Shown piece by piece: positions 17,558 through 26,751 of a stretch of 64,000 nucleotides of DNA; position 1 is the first letter of the stretch; each line of letters opens with the position of its first letter. The stretch is from Ectothiorhodospiraceae bacterium. Its GTDB lineage: Bacteria; Pseudomonadota; Gammaproteobacteria; HK1. The notes beneath the pieces are model-generated. The model did no database searches. It was not told the DNA's origin and was given only the letters and a program-made list of their open reading frames with translations. The stretch is from the NCBI GenBank assembly GCA_024234875.1, contig JACKNM010000003.1, positions 1 to 64,000 on the forward strand, written 5' to 3'. The position numbers were made by a program, and so were the translations under genes.

Positions 17558-17649
17558 CGCGCTCTCGCGCCGGGTCGCCCTCGGCCCGAAACGTGGTACC
17601 GTGACGCCGCCGAGTGGTCGGTGCCGGGTGGTCGGTGACGGGAGGTGGG

Positions 17650-18528
17650 ATGACCCTCAGCGGCAAGTTCAACGCCGTGCTGGTGACAGTGCTCGCGGTC
17701 GGCTTCGTGGTGACCGGCGTGACCGCGTACTGGTTGCTTCAGCGCAACGCGCGCAACGAGGTGGTGGAGCGCGCCGCGTTGATGATGGAGGCGGCGCTCG
17801 CCATGCGCGGCTATACCGTCGCCGAGATCCGCCCGCTGCTCGCCCCGCACATGAGCGACAAGTTCCTGCCGCAGACGGTCCCCGCCTACGCCGCGACCCA
17901 GGCGTTCGAGAAGCTGCGTGAGAACCACCCCGAGTACGCCTACAAGGAAGCGACGCTCAACCCCACCAACCCGCGCGATCGCGCGGTGTCGTGGGAGGCG
18001 GACATCGTCGAGGGATTTCGCAACAAGGCCATCGACGGCAGCCAGGTGATCGGCGTCCGCGACACGCCCACCGGGCGCTCGCTCTACCTCGCGCGGCCGA
18101 TCACGGTGAACGACGGGGGATGCCTGGTCTGTCACAGCGTGCCGGCCGCCGCCCCGGCCGCCATGCGTGCGCAGTACGGGGACAACAACGGTTACGGGTG
18201 GAAGCTCGGAGAGACCGTCGGCGCGCAGATCGTCTCGGTGCCGATGACGGTGCCGATCGAGCAGGCTCGCAAGGCGTTCATCGGCTTCATGGGGACGCTG
18301 CTGGCGGTCTTCGTGGTCATCGTGCTGGTGCTGAACGTGATGCTCCGGCGCATCGTCATCACCCCGGTCACCAGGATGGCCGCCATCGCCGACGACGTGA
18401 GCAAGGGCAACATGGACGCCGAGCCCTTCGCCACCGACGCCAAGGACGAGATCGGCGTGCTCGCCGCGTCGTTCAATCGCATGCGACGAAGCCTCGAGAA
18501 GGCGATGCGGATGCTCCAGGGCGGCTAG
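17650..18528 (+). CDS. Membrane sensor: periplasmic DUF3365 (c-heme-type) domain plus HAMP
   Basis: A protein of 292 residues with an N-terminal TM helix (VLVTVLAVGFVVTGVTAYWLL). A periplasmic domain of about 180 residues follows, ending in CLVCH (Cys158 to His162), a c-type heme attachment motif of the Tll0287/DUF3365 family. Then come a second TM (FMGTLLAVFVVIVLVLNVML) and a HAMP linker (TPVTRMAAIADDVSKGNMD). There is no output domain, so it must signal through a partner. The Ser/Thr kinase immediately upstream is the obvious candidate. GGGAGGTGGG precedes the ATG. A redox or gas signal is inferred only from the heme motif. Confidence 0.85.
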   Translation: MTLSGKFNAVLVTVLAVGFVVTGVTAYWLLQRNARNEVVERAALMMEAALAMRGYTVAEIRPLLAPHMSDKFLPQTVPAYAATQAFEKLRENHPEYAYKEATLNPTNPRDRAVSWEADIVEGFRNKAIDGSQVIGVRDTPTGRSLYLARPITVNDGGCLVCHSVPAAAPAAMRAQYGDNNGYGWKLGETVGAQIVSVPMTVPIEQARKAFIGFMGTLLAVFVVIVLVLNVMLRRIVITPVTRMAAIADDVSKGNMDAEPFATDAKDEIGVLAASFNRMRRSLEKAMRMLQGG

Positions 18529-18535
18529 GGAGCCA

Positions 18536-21500
18536 GTGTTCCTCGACCGCCGCTTGTGGGAGTTCACCGCCGGGGTACGGCAGCGCGTCGCCGGTGCCGT
18601 GGTCATCGGTCTGCTGGCGACGGTGGTCGGCCTGGTGCGCCTCGCGTTGCTCGGCTGGCTGCTGGCGCAGGTGTTCGCCGGGGTCCCGGTGGCCAGTCTC
18701 GCGCCCGCGATCGCGGTCGTTGCCGGGGTCATGCTGCTGCGCGGCGTGCTCGAGTACTGGCGCAACATGCTCGCGCACCGGACCGCCGGGCTCGTCCAAC
18801 GGCGCCTTCGCGCGCGGTTGTTCGACAAGATCGTGAGCCTCGGTCCGGCCCATTTCGGGCTGGAGCGCACCGGCGAGGTGCTGCTGTCGGTGGTCGAGGG
18901 CGTCGAGCAGCTCGAGACCTACTTCGGCCAGTACCTCCCCCAGCTCGTCGTCGCGGTGCTCGCGCCGGTGGTGGTGTTCGCCCTGGTCGCGTGGCTCGAC
19001 CTCCCGATCGCCACGCTGATGCTCGCGTTCGCCGTCCTCACCCTGGTCGCCCCGGTCGTGTTCCATCGCTGGGACAGCGCCAACAGCCGCCGTCGGCAAC
19101 GCGCCTACGCCGCCTTCGGGGCCGAGTTCCTCGATGCCATCCAGGGCCTGGCGACCCTGAAGGCGTTCGGCCAGAGCGGGGCGCGGGCCCGGGCGCTCGC
19201 CGATCGCGCCCACGCTCTGTTCGAGAGCACGATGTGGGTGTTGGCGACGAACTCGCTGTCGCGCGGAATCGTCGACACCGGTCTCGCCGTCGGCACCGCG
19301 GCCACCCTCGCCTACGGCGCCTACCGGGTGAGCGCCGGCACCCTGAGCCTCGAGATCCTGCTCATGGTGCTGATGATGGGTATCGAGGTCTACCGCCCCC
19401 AGCGCGACCTGCGCTCGCTGCTGCACCAGGGGATGGTGGGGCAGTCGGCGGCCGAGGGGATCCTGGCGGTGCTCGCGGCGCGGCCCGCGGTGCCGGAGCC
19501 GACCTCGCCGCCGAGCGGTGAGCCGCTCGCGGCGACGGTGGAGTTCGATGCGGTGGACTTCGCCTACCCCGGTGGCCGTCGCGCCGCGCACCACGGGCTC
19601 TCGTTTCGGGTCGCCGCCGGCGAGCGGGTGGCATTCGTCGGGCCGAGCGGCGCCGGCAAGTCGTCGATCGTGCGCCTGCTGCTGCGCTTCTACGATCCCG
19701 ACGCGGGGGTGGTGCGCGTGGGCGGGCACGATCTCCGCGCGCTCCATCCCGCCGACCTGCACCGCCAGATCGCGGTGGTGAACCAGGACACCTACCTCTT
19801 CCACGGCACCGTCGAGGAGAACTTGCGGCTGGGCAAGCCGGATGCGACGCGCGGCGAGCTCGAGGCGGCGGCGCGGGCGGCCAACGCCCACGGCTTCATC
19901 GCGCGGCTCCCGGACGGTTACCGCACCGTGGTCGGCGAGCGTGGGGTGCGGCTCTCCGGTGGTCAGCGGCAACGCATCGCCATCGCCCGGGCGATTCTGC
20001 GCGACGCGCCGATCCTGGTGCTCGACGAGGCGCTGTCGGCGGTCGACGCGGAGAACGAGGCGGTGATCCAGCAGGCGCTCGACCGCCTGATGCAGGGGCG
20101 GACGACACTCATCTTCGCCCACCGGCTGTCGAGCGTCATCGGGGCCGACCGCATCCTGGTCCTCGGCGAGGGCAAGGTCGTCGAGAGCGGCGCGCATGCG
20201 CAGCTGATGGCCCGCCGCGGGGCGTACCACGCGCTGATGGGCGGGCAGGCGGCGGAGGCCGCGGCCGGTGGCGCGGTCGTCCGCATCGGGGCCGAGGAGC
20301 GTGCCGACGACCAGGCGTCACTCACCACCGAGGATCGGGCCATCGAGAGCGAGCCCGACGACGCCATCCTGCGTGCCGAGGGGCTCGGCTGGGGTGGGGT
20401 GCTGCGCGTGCTGATGCGCGAGGTGATGCCCTGGAAGGGGCGTCTGGTGATGACCTTCGTGTTCGGCGTGGTGCGGGTGCTGGCCCTGATCGGCGTCGGC
20501 GTGCTCGGCGCGCTGGCGGTCGCCGCGGTCAAGGCCGGCGAGCCGTACACCGGTTTTCTGTGGGGATTGGCGGTGGTGGCGCCGGTGGCCGGGATTCTCC
20601 ACTGGTGCGAGTCGTGGGTGGCGCACGACATGGCGTTTCGCATGCTCTCGGAGATGCGCATCGCGCTGTTCAGAAAGCTCGACGCGCTGGCGCCGGCCTA
20701 CCTGCTGCGCCGCCGAAGCGGCGACCTGGTGGCGATGGCGACGCACGACGTCGAGCTGGTCGAGTACTTCTTCGCCCACACCATCGCGCCGGCCTTCGTG
20801 GCGGTGCTGGTGCCGGCACTGGTGCTCGCGGTGCTGGCGAGTGCCGGCTGGCCGATGGCGGTGGCGTTGCTGCCGTTCCTCGCGGTGGTGGCGGTGAGCC
20901 CGTTCGCGCTGCGCCGGCGCGTCGACAGCCTGGCGTCGCGATCACGCGAGGCGGTGGCCGACCTGAACGCGCACGTCGTCGACACCATCCAGGGCCTGCC
21001 CGAGGTCATCGCGTTCGAGAACGTCGCCGAGCGCCGTGCCCAGCTCGCGGCACGCACCGACCGCGCGCTCGACCTGCGCCTGCCGTTCCACGCCGATCTC
21101 ACCCGCCAGGCCGCGGTGTTGGAGACCGCGACCGGCCTCGGCGGGCTGGCGGTGGTGGTCGCCGGCGCCGCGCTGGTAGTCGAGGGCAGCGTGGCCGCCG
21201 GGATGCTGCCCTTGCTCACCCTGCTCGCCATGGCCGCGTTCCTGCCGGTGTCCGAGATCGCCCAGGTGAGCCGCCAGCTCGCCGACACCCTCGGTGCCAC
21301 CCGGCGCCTGCACGCGGTGCACACCGAGGTGCCGGCGGTGGCCGACCGCCCCGACGCGGTGCCCCTCCCCGACCTCCCACCAGGCGGCGTCGGCCTCGCC
21401 CTCGAGGACGTCACCTTCACCTATCCGGCGACCACCCGCCCGGCGATCAGCGACGCCACCTTCGAGGTCCCCCCGGGAGCGACGCTGGCCATCGTCGGGC

Positions 21501-22126
21501 CGTCGGGCGCAGGCAAGACCACCGTCGCCCACCTCTTGCTGCGCTTCTTCGATCCAGGCCAGGGGCGAGTGACGATGGCCGGGCGCGACCTTCGCGGACT
21601 GCGTATCGACGACGTGCGTCAGCACGTCGCCCTCGTCACCCAGGACACCTATCTGTTCAACGAGACCCTGCGCGCGAACATCGCGCTGGCGCGACCCGAG
21701 GCGACCGAGGAGGCCCTCGGCGAGGCGATCGAGCGCGCCGCCCTCGGCGACTTCGTGCGCGCCCTCCCCCAGGGCCTGGACACCCCGGTCGGAGAGCGCG
21801 GCGTCAGACTCTCCGGCGGCCAGCGCCAGCGCGTCGCCATCGCCCGCGCGTTCTTGAAGGACGCACCCGTCCTGGTGCTCGACGAGGCGACCTCCCATCT
21901 CGACGCCGTGAGCGAGCAGGCCGTGCACCGCGCCCTCGAGGATCTGATGAGCGATCGCACCACCGTGGTCATCGCCCATCGCCTGTCCACCGTCCGCAAC
22001 GCCGACCGCATCGTCGTCCTCGACGCCGGACGCGTGGCGGAGGTGGGCGACCACGGCAGCCTGCTCGCCCGCAATGGACTCTACGCAAGGCTCGTGGGGC
22101 ACCAGTTGGCGGGTGCGGCGGAGTAG
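18536..22126 (+). CDS. Double-length ABC exporter (two TMD-NBD halves in one chain)
   Basis: A polypeptide of 1196 residues with two complete exporter halves. Half 1 has six TM helices (residues 10 to 310) and an NBD with Walker A GPSGAGKSS (from residue 369), signature LSGGQRQRIAIARA and Walker B ILVLDEALSAVD. Half 2 has TM helices (about 625 to 920) and an NBD with GPSGAGKTT (from 988), LSGGQRQRVAIARA and VLVLDEATSHLD. The first NBD has Ala in place of the usual Thr after the Walker B Glu (EALS). The first half resembles CydD-like thiol exporters, so a fused CydDC-type transporter is possible; lipid or peptide export is the alternative. GTG start with AGGGAG, 7 bases after the heme sensor, so probably one operon. 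Confidence 0.85.
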   Translation: MFLDRRLWEFTAGVRQRVAGAVVIGLLATVVGLVRLALLGWLLAQVFAGVPVASLAPAIAVVAGVMLLRGVLEYWRNMLAHRTAGLVQRRLRARLFDKIVSLGPAHFGLERTGEVLLSVVEGVEQLETYFGQYLPQLVVAVLAPVVVFALVAWLDLPIATLMLAFAVLTLVAPVVFHRWDSANSRRRQRAYAAFGAEFLDAIQGLATLKAFGQSGARARALADRAHALFESTMWVLATNSLSRGIVDTGLAVGTAATLAYGAYRVSAGTLSLEILLMVLMMGIEVYRPQRDLRSLLHQGMVGQSAAEGILAVLAARPAVPEPTSPPSGEPLAATVEFDAVDFAYPGGRRAAHHGLSFRVAAGERVAFVGPSGAGKSSIVRLLLRFYDPDAGVVRVGGHDLRALHPADLHRQIAVVNQDTYLFHGTVEENLRLGKPDATRGELEAAARAANAHGFIARLPDGYRTVVGERGVRLSGGQRQRIAIARAILRDAPILVLDEALSAVDAENEAVIQQALDRLMQGRTTLIFAHRLSSVIGADRILVLGEGKVVESGAHAQLMARRGAYHALMGGQAAEAAAGGAVVRIGAEERADDQASLTTEDRAIESEPDDAILRAEGLGWGGVLRVLMREVMPWKGRLVMTFVFGVVRVLALIGVGVLGALAVAAVKAGEPYTGFLWGLAVVAPVAGILHWCESWVAHDMAFRMLSEMRIALFRKLDALAPAYLLRRRSGDLVAMATHDVELVEYFFAHTIAPAFVAVLVPALVLAVLASAGWPMAVALLPFLAVVAVSPFALRRRVDSLASRSREAVADLNAHVVDTIQGLPEVIAFENVAERRAQLAARTDRALDLRLPFHADLTRQAAVLETATGLGGLAVVVAGAALVVEGSVAAGMLPLLTLLAMAAFLPVSEIAQVSRQLADTLGATRRLHAVHTEVPAVADRPDAVPLPDLPPGGVGLALEDVTFTYPATTRPAISDATFEVPPGATLAIVGPSGAGKTTVAHLLLRFFDPGQGRVTMAGRDLRGLRIDDVRQHVALVTQDTYLFNETLRANIALARPEATEEALGEAIERAALGDFVRALPQGLDTPVGERGVRLSGGQRQRVAIARAFLKDAPVLVLDEATSHLDAVSEQAVHRALEDLMSDRTTVVIAHRLSTVRNADRIVVLDAGRVAEVGDHGSLLARNGLYARLVGHQLAGAAE

Positions 22127-22142
22127 GTTCGCCTTCAGTCCC

Positions 22143-22652
22143 TCAGTCCAGTGCCTGCCATCGCCCGGCGGCGGACGTGTAGAGGTGCAGGGTCATCAGC
22201 GGCGAGGGGTAGTCGAGCTCGAAGCCGTCGGTGGTGGTGCGGTAGCGGAAGGCGCGGCGTACCAGGGGAAGGGCGAGGGCGTCGGGTACTGCTGGTAGCT
22301 CGGTCGGCACCAGGTCGGCGAGCGTCCGTGGGTATGCGGCGGTTCGCTTGCGGTAGGCCTCGCAGGCGGTGACCACGGTGTCGCCGGTGTCGCGGGCCGC
22401 ACGGTCCTGGGCGATGGCGGTGGCGCCGATGGCGACGGTGCACGCGAGCCAGATTCCGATCCGCGCGAGCCGCGTGCGCACCCGGGGCCAGCGGCGCATG
22501 ACGAGTGCCGGCAGCAGCGCGAGGAACCACACCACGACGAGCAGGGCTGCGAGCGGCAGCGTCTGCAGTGGCAGGCCGAGCGCGGCGGCTCCGAGCACCA
22601 CGCTGGCCGAGACGAGGCTCGCCCGGGGTGAGCGCAGCCAGGCCGTGGTCAC
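22143..22652 (-). CDS. Hypothetical inner-membrane protein
   Basis: A protein of 169 residues that I do not recognise. Three hydrophobic segments occupy the first half (SASVVLGAAALGLP, LAALLVVVWFLALLPALVM, IGIWLACTVAIGATAIA). After that a soluble tail contains ACEAYRKRTAAYPRTLADLV, similar in rhythm to the Y-x-P-x-L-x-D-L segment of type II secretion pseudopilins. The GTG start overlaps the stop of the gamma-glutamyltransferase gene (GTGA), so the two are probably co-translated. A second GTG directly upstream (22655) is equally possible. Confidence 0.65.
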   Translation of the reverse strand: MTTAWLRSPRASLVSASVVLGAAALGLPLQTLPLAALLVVVWFLALLPALVMRRWPRVRTRLARIGIWLACTVAIGATAIAQDRAARDTGDTVVTACEAYRKRTAAYPRTLADLVPTELPAVPDALALPLVRRAFRYRTTTDGFELDYPSPLMTLHLYTSAAGRWQALD

Positions 22653-24244
22653 CACGCGGCGACCGTCCCGTCGCTCCTCGGGTCGGCGCCGCCCTCGAGC
22701 AGGCCGTCGGGGTGGCGGACGAGCATCCCGGCATGGCCGGTCAGCGAGTCGTACTCGTCGATGACCTCGACCGGGTGGCCCGCGGCACGCAGGGCCGCCA
22801 TCGTCTTCTCCGGCATCCGGCGCTCGACGCGCAGGCTCGTCGCGGAGTCGCCCCAGGTGCGGCCGAGCAGCCAGCGTGGCGCGCTCACCGCGGCCTGCGG
22901 CGGGAGGCCGAGGTAGGCGTGTCGCGTGAGCAGCATGGCCTGGGTCTGGGGTTGGCCGTCTCCGCCCATCGTGCCGTAGACCACCACGCGTCCGTCGTCG
23001 AGCACGGCCATCGGCGGCTGGATGGTATGGAACGGCTTGGCGCCCGGCTCCAGTCGGTTCACCGCGTCGTCGCGCAGGCCGAAGCTCGTGCCGCGGTTCT
23101 GCCACACGATGCCGGTCGAGGGCAGCACCAGCCCGGAGCCGAACTCCCAGTACAGGCTCTGGATGAAGCTCACCGCCATCCCGTCGCGGTCGATGGCACC
23201 GAGCCATACCGTGTCGCCGCCGGCCGCCGGGGTGCCCCACGGTGCCGCCACGTGTCGATCGACCTTCGCGGCCAGCTCGGCGATCGCGTCGTCGGTCAGG
23301 AACGACGCCGGGTCGACGCGCATCCGACCCGGGTCCGTGACGTGGCGGTCGCGGATGGCGAAGGCGACCTTGGTGGCCTCGACGAGGCGATGGACGTAGT
23401 CGAAGCAGCGGTCGTCCTGCGCCAGCCCGAGCCGATCGACGATCCCGAGAATCAGCAGCGATGCGAGCCCCTGCGTCGGCGGCGGCAGGTTGTGGACCGT
23501 GCCCGGCCCCACGCGGACCGAGAGCGGTGTCACCCGGCGCGCGGTGTGGCGCTCGAGATCGGCGGTGCGCAGCGGGCTGCCCGCGCCCTCGAGCTCGCGC
23601 CCGATGGTGGCCGCCAGGTCGCCGCGGTAGAAGTCGTCGAGCCCGGCCTCGGCGAGGCGTCCGAGGGTGTCGGCGAGCCGCGCCTGGCGCAGCCGTCCAC
23701 CGACTCGAACCGCACCGATGCCCTCGGGAGCGTAGGTCTCGGCGAAGCCGGGCACGCCTCCCAGCTCGCCGAGCTTCGCGAGGGTATTCTCGACCTGGCT
23801 CGCGCTCGTCGCGATGCCGTTGCGCGCATGCCAGAGCGCGTCCTCCAGCAGTCGACCGAGCGGCAGCCGCGCGCCGTGCGCGCCCGCCACCGCGAGCGCC
23901 TCGGCCCAGCCCGAGACCGCACCGGCGACGGTGCACGCGGCGAGCGGTCCGCGCGAGGGGATCGCGCCGTGCCCCTGCTCGAGATAGTGATCGACGCTCG
24001 CGAGCCCGGCCGCGGCACCGCAGGCGTCGATCCCGATCATCTCGCCGCCAGGTGTGCGGATCAGCCAGAAGCAGTCGCCACCGAGCCCGTTCATGTGGGG
24101 GTAGACGACGGCGACCGTCGCGGCCGCCGCGACCATCGCCTCGATGGCGTTGCCACCGTCGGTGAGCACCCGCAGCCCGGCCTGGGCCGCCAGGTGGTGG
24201 GGGGCGACGACCATCCCGCGGTAGGCGCGCTTGGTGCTGATCAT
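22649..24244 (-). CDS. Gamma-glutamyltransferase family Ntn-hydrolase
   Basis: An enzyme of 531 residues. The N-terminal part has the family pattern MVVAPHHLAAQAGLRVLTDGGNAIEA, PHMNGLGGDCFWLI and PSRGPLAACTVAGAVSGW. The autoprocessing site is GGDTVWLGAIDRDG, where the Thr becomes the nucleophile of the small subunit. GTMGGDGQPQTQ near the C-terminus is also typical. No signal peptide is visible, so unlike classical periplasmic GGT it may be cytoplasmic; the cephalosporin-acylase/YwrD-type subgroup is a possibility. The start at 24244 has GGAG 7 bases upstream. Likely reaction: cleavage of gamma-glutamyl amides, but the substrate is uncertain. Confidence 0.88.
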   Translation of the reverse strand: MISTKRAYRGMVVAPHHLAAQAGLRVLTDGGNAIEAMVAAAATVAVVYPHMNGLGGDCFWLIRTPGGEMIGIDACGAAAGLASVDHYLEQGHGAIPSRGPLAACTVAGAVSGWAEALAVAGAHGARLPLGRLLEDALWHARNGIATSASQVENTLAKLGELGGVPGFAETYAPEGIGAVRVGGRLRQARLADTLGRLAEAGLDDFYRGDLAATIGRELEGAGSPLRTADLERHTARRVTPLSVRVGPGTVHNLPPPTQGLASLLILGIVDRLGLAQDDRCFDYVHRLVEATKVAFAIRDRHVTDPGRMRVDPASFLTDDAIAELAAKVDRHVAAPWGTPAAGGDTVWLGAIDRDGMAVSFIQSLYWEFGSGLVLPSTGIVWQNRGTSFGLRDDAVNRLEPGAKPFHTIQPPMAVLDDGRVVVYGTMGGDGQPQTQAMLLTRHAYLGLPPQAAVSAPRWLLGRTWGDSATSLRVERRMPEKTMAALRAAGHPVEVIDEYDSLTGHAGMLVRHPDGLLEGGADPRSDGTVAAW

Positions 24245-24482
24245 GGAAGCTCCATCGGTTCGAGAGCGGCGTCGTGCGCCGGCGGTGGCGAGTATGCCAT
24301 CGGCCGCGACCACCGTCGGTCGGTCCGCCGTTAGCATCGCCCGGCGGCGCGGGATGTGCGAAGGATCACACTATTGGCGACCGCGCTCGCGTCACGATGA
24401 CCGCCGGTCAGGTCTGGCGCGGTCGGACGCCCGCCGCGACTGGCCGTCCTGGCGAGTGCCGCCGAAGGACAGGAGCGAGACG

Positions 24483-25109
24483 ATGGCGACCGGAATCCGG
24501 TTCAGTGAGGTGATGGCGGGGCCATTCGCCCTGGGAGTCAGTGAACCGGAGGCGGGTGCGCGTGCGGGGGAGTCGGGTCGCACCCGCCTCACCATGCACG
24601 CCGACGTCTCGATCCCGAATCTCGATGCGTTCATCGACAGCCCAGACCACCCGGGCGGTCTCGCGGGCCGCATCGACTTCGCGCCCCTGGGGCGCGACAT
24701 CGTCGCTGACCGCGGGGTGTTCAACCTGTTCGCGCCGGCCGACCGCCCCGACACCAAGCACATGATCTACGAGCTCGGCTTCGCGGTCGCCGGCGAGCGG
24801 TGGTACCTCGCCGGCCGCAAGGAGGTCCGCGACGACACCGGCTTCGACATGTGGGCGGACACCACCACCCTGCTCACCACCCTGCACCGAGGTGACGATG
24901 CCACCGCGCCGGTGGCCGGAGCCGGCGTCCTCTCGCTCGGCGTCCAGGATCTGATGGAGCTGCTGGCGACGGTACGGGTCACCGGCGCCTCCAGCCCGCT
25001 CGACATCGCAGTGACCCTCGCCCGCTTCGGGAACTTCTTCATGGGCGAGCTGTGGCAGACCTACGCGCCCCGCGTGCTGCGAGCGATGGCCGGACGCGAC
25101 CGGGGCTGA
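24483..25109 (+). CDS. GMC-oxidase-associated DUF protein
   Basis: A protein of 208 residues. Its segments VFNLFAPADRPDTKHMIYEL and GRKEVRDDTGFDMWADTTTL match, from memory, a domain that accompanies cholesterol-oxidase-like GMC enzymes and is fused to them in some bacteria. No catalytic motif or signal peptide is evident. The ATG at 24483 was chosen because the reading frame before it has no family similarity. It is followed after 5 bases by the GMC flavoprotein gene and then by a hydrolase, so all three probably act on one substrate, perhaps a sterol or other hydrophobic alcohol. The role is inference. Confidence 0.7.
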   Translation: MATGIRFSEVMAGPFALGVSEPEAGARAGESGRTRLTMHADVSIPNLDAFIDSPDHPGGLAGRIDFAPLGRDIVADRGVFNLFAPADRPDTKHMIYELGFAVAGERWYLAGRKEVRDDTGFDMWADTTTLLTTLHRGDDATAPVAGAGVLSLGVQDLMELLATVRVTGASSPLDIAVTLARFGNFFMGELWQTYAPRVLRAMAGRDRG

Positions 25110-25114
25110 CGCCA

Positions 25115-26707
25115 GTGCCGCGGCGCTACGACGTGGTGGTCGTGGGCTCGGGCTTCGGCGGTGCGGTGCTGGCCTGTCGTCTGGCCGAGGCAGGCCGTCG
25201 GGTGCTGGTGCTCGAGCGTGGTCGTGAATGGCACCCGGACAGCTACCCGCGCGATGCCGCAGATGCCTGGGTGTGGGACCAGCGCGCGCCGCATCGGTGC
25301 TCGGGCTGGGTCGACCTGCGGGTGTTCCGGGGCATGACGGTGGTGCAGGGCGCCGGGGTCGGTGGCGGGTCGCTCATCTACGCCAACGTCTTCGTCGAGG
25401 CCGAGCCCTGGGTCTTCGAGCGCGGATGGCCACGGTCGATCACCCACGAGACCCTGGCGCCGCACTACGAGACCACCGGTCGGATGCTGGCGGCGCAGAC
25501 GCTGCCCGCGGGGCAGCTCACCCCACGCACCGAGTTGATGCGCGAGGGGGCGGCGGCGATCGGAGCCGCCGACCGGTTCCGCCTGTTGCCGCTGGCGGTG
25601 ACCTTCGATCCGGGCTGGCACGCGGGCCTCGACGACCCGACGGGCGAGCACCATTCTCAGCCCTTCGTCAACGCGCATGGCGCCCGGCAGGGTACCTGCG
25701 TGCACTGCGGCAACTGCGACATCGGCTGCCGCGTGCAGGCGAAGAACACGCTCGATCTCAACTACCTCGCGCTCGCCCGGCGCCACGGCGCAGAGATCCG
25801 TCCACTGCACATGGTGCGCCGGCTGACGCCACTGGATCGCGGCTACCGGCTCGACTTCGACCGCATCGTCCCCGAGGAGACGCGCGCGGTGCCGGGCGCG
25901 GTGGAGGCGGACCGTGTCGTTCTCGCTGCCGGCTCGCTCGGCTCCACCGAGCTGCTGCTCCGCGCGCGCGACGAGCACCGGACGCTGACCCGGCTGAGCC
26001 CGCGGCTCGGTCATCGGTGGTGCTCGAACGGGGATTTCCTCACGCCTGCCATCTACCGCGACCGCACCCTCTCCCCCACCCGCGGGCCGACCATCTCGGC
26101 CGCCATCGACTTCCTCGACGGCGCGCGCGGCGGCCACCGGTTCTTCGTCGAGGACGGTGGATTCCCGAACCTGTTCGGTAACGGGATCGAGGCCCTGGCG
26201 CGCCGCGCGTCCGGTGTCGGCGGGATGCTGGCCGCGCTCCTCGACGGTCTCGCCCGGCACGCGCGTGCAGACGATCCACTCGACTGCGTCATGCCGTGGT
26301 TCGGTCAGGCGGCCGACGAGTCCGACGGACGATTGCGCCTGGGCCAGCGCTGGTGGTGGCCGTTCGGCGCGCCCGAGCTGCGGCTCGACTGGGACGTCGC
26401 ACGCTCGCTGCCGACGGTGCAGGCGCTGGTCGACGCCCACCTCGAGCTCAGCCGCGCGACTGGCGGTGATGCCGTCGAGCCCGCCTACTGGAAGTGGGGC
26501 AAGGACCTCGTCACCCCGCATCCGCTCGGCGGCTGCGCGATGGCCGACGACCCGGCGCACGGCGTGGTCGACGCCGCCGGCGAGGTCTTCGGCCATCCGG
26601 GGCTCCACGTCGCCGACGGCGCCATCGTGCCGCGGTCGATCGGTCTCAACCCGTCGCGAACCATCGCGGCGCTCGCCGAGCACATCGCGGCGCGAATGGT
26701 CGCCTGA
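25115..26707 (+). CDS. GMC-type flavoprotein, cholesterol-oxidase-like
   Basis: A protein of 530 residues. The N-terminus has an FAD Rossmann motif (DVVVVGSGFGGAVLACRLA) and an FAD contact VQGAGVGGGSLIYANV. A cysteine-rich segment CVHCGNCDIGCRVQAK near residue 195 resembles the pattern in cholesterol-oxidase-related GMC proteins. The C-terminal KDLVTPHPLGGCAMADD with LHVADGAIVPRSIGLNPS is the second FAD/substrate region. There is no secretion signal. The GTG start comes 5 bases after the DUF gene. Oxidation of a hydrophobic alcohol, such as a 3-beta-hydroxysteroid, is the family expectation; the electron acceptor is unknown. Confidence 0.85.
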   Translation: MPRRYDVVVVGSGFGGAVLACRLAEAGRRVLVLERGREWHPDSYPRDAADAWVWDQRAPHRCSGWVDLRVFRGMTVVQGAGVGGGSLIYANVFVEAEPWVFERGWPRSITHETLAPHYETTGRMLAAQTLPAGQLTPRTELMREGAAAIGAADRFRLLPLAVTFDPGWHAGLDDPTGEHHSQPFVNAHGARQGTCVHCGNCDIGCRVQAKNTLDLNYLALARRHGAEIRPLHMVRRLTPLDRGYRLDFDRIVPEETRAVPGAVEADRVVLAAGSLGSTELLLRARDEHRTLTRLSPRLGHRWCSNGDFLTPAIYRDRTLSPTRGPTISAAIDFLDGARGGHRFFVEDGGFPNLFGNGIEALARRASGVGGMLAALLDGLARHARADDPLDCVMPWFGQAADESDGRLRLGQRWWWPFGAPELRLDWDVARSLPTVQALVDAHLELSRATGGDAVEPAYWKWGKDLVTPHPLGGCAMADDPAHGVVDAAGEVFGHPGLHVADGAIVPRSIGLNPSRTIAALAEHIAARMVA

Positions 26708-26751
26708 GCCGCGTCGCGCGGAGCATTGCTCCAACCACGGAGGCCTGGCCG

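Noticed and set aside
22505..24334. 609-codon plus-strand frame across the gamma-glutamyltransferase region
   Set aside because: Antisense to a well-supported gene, with no family motifs of its own.
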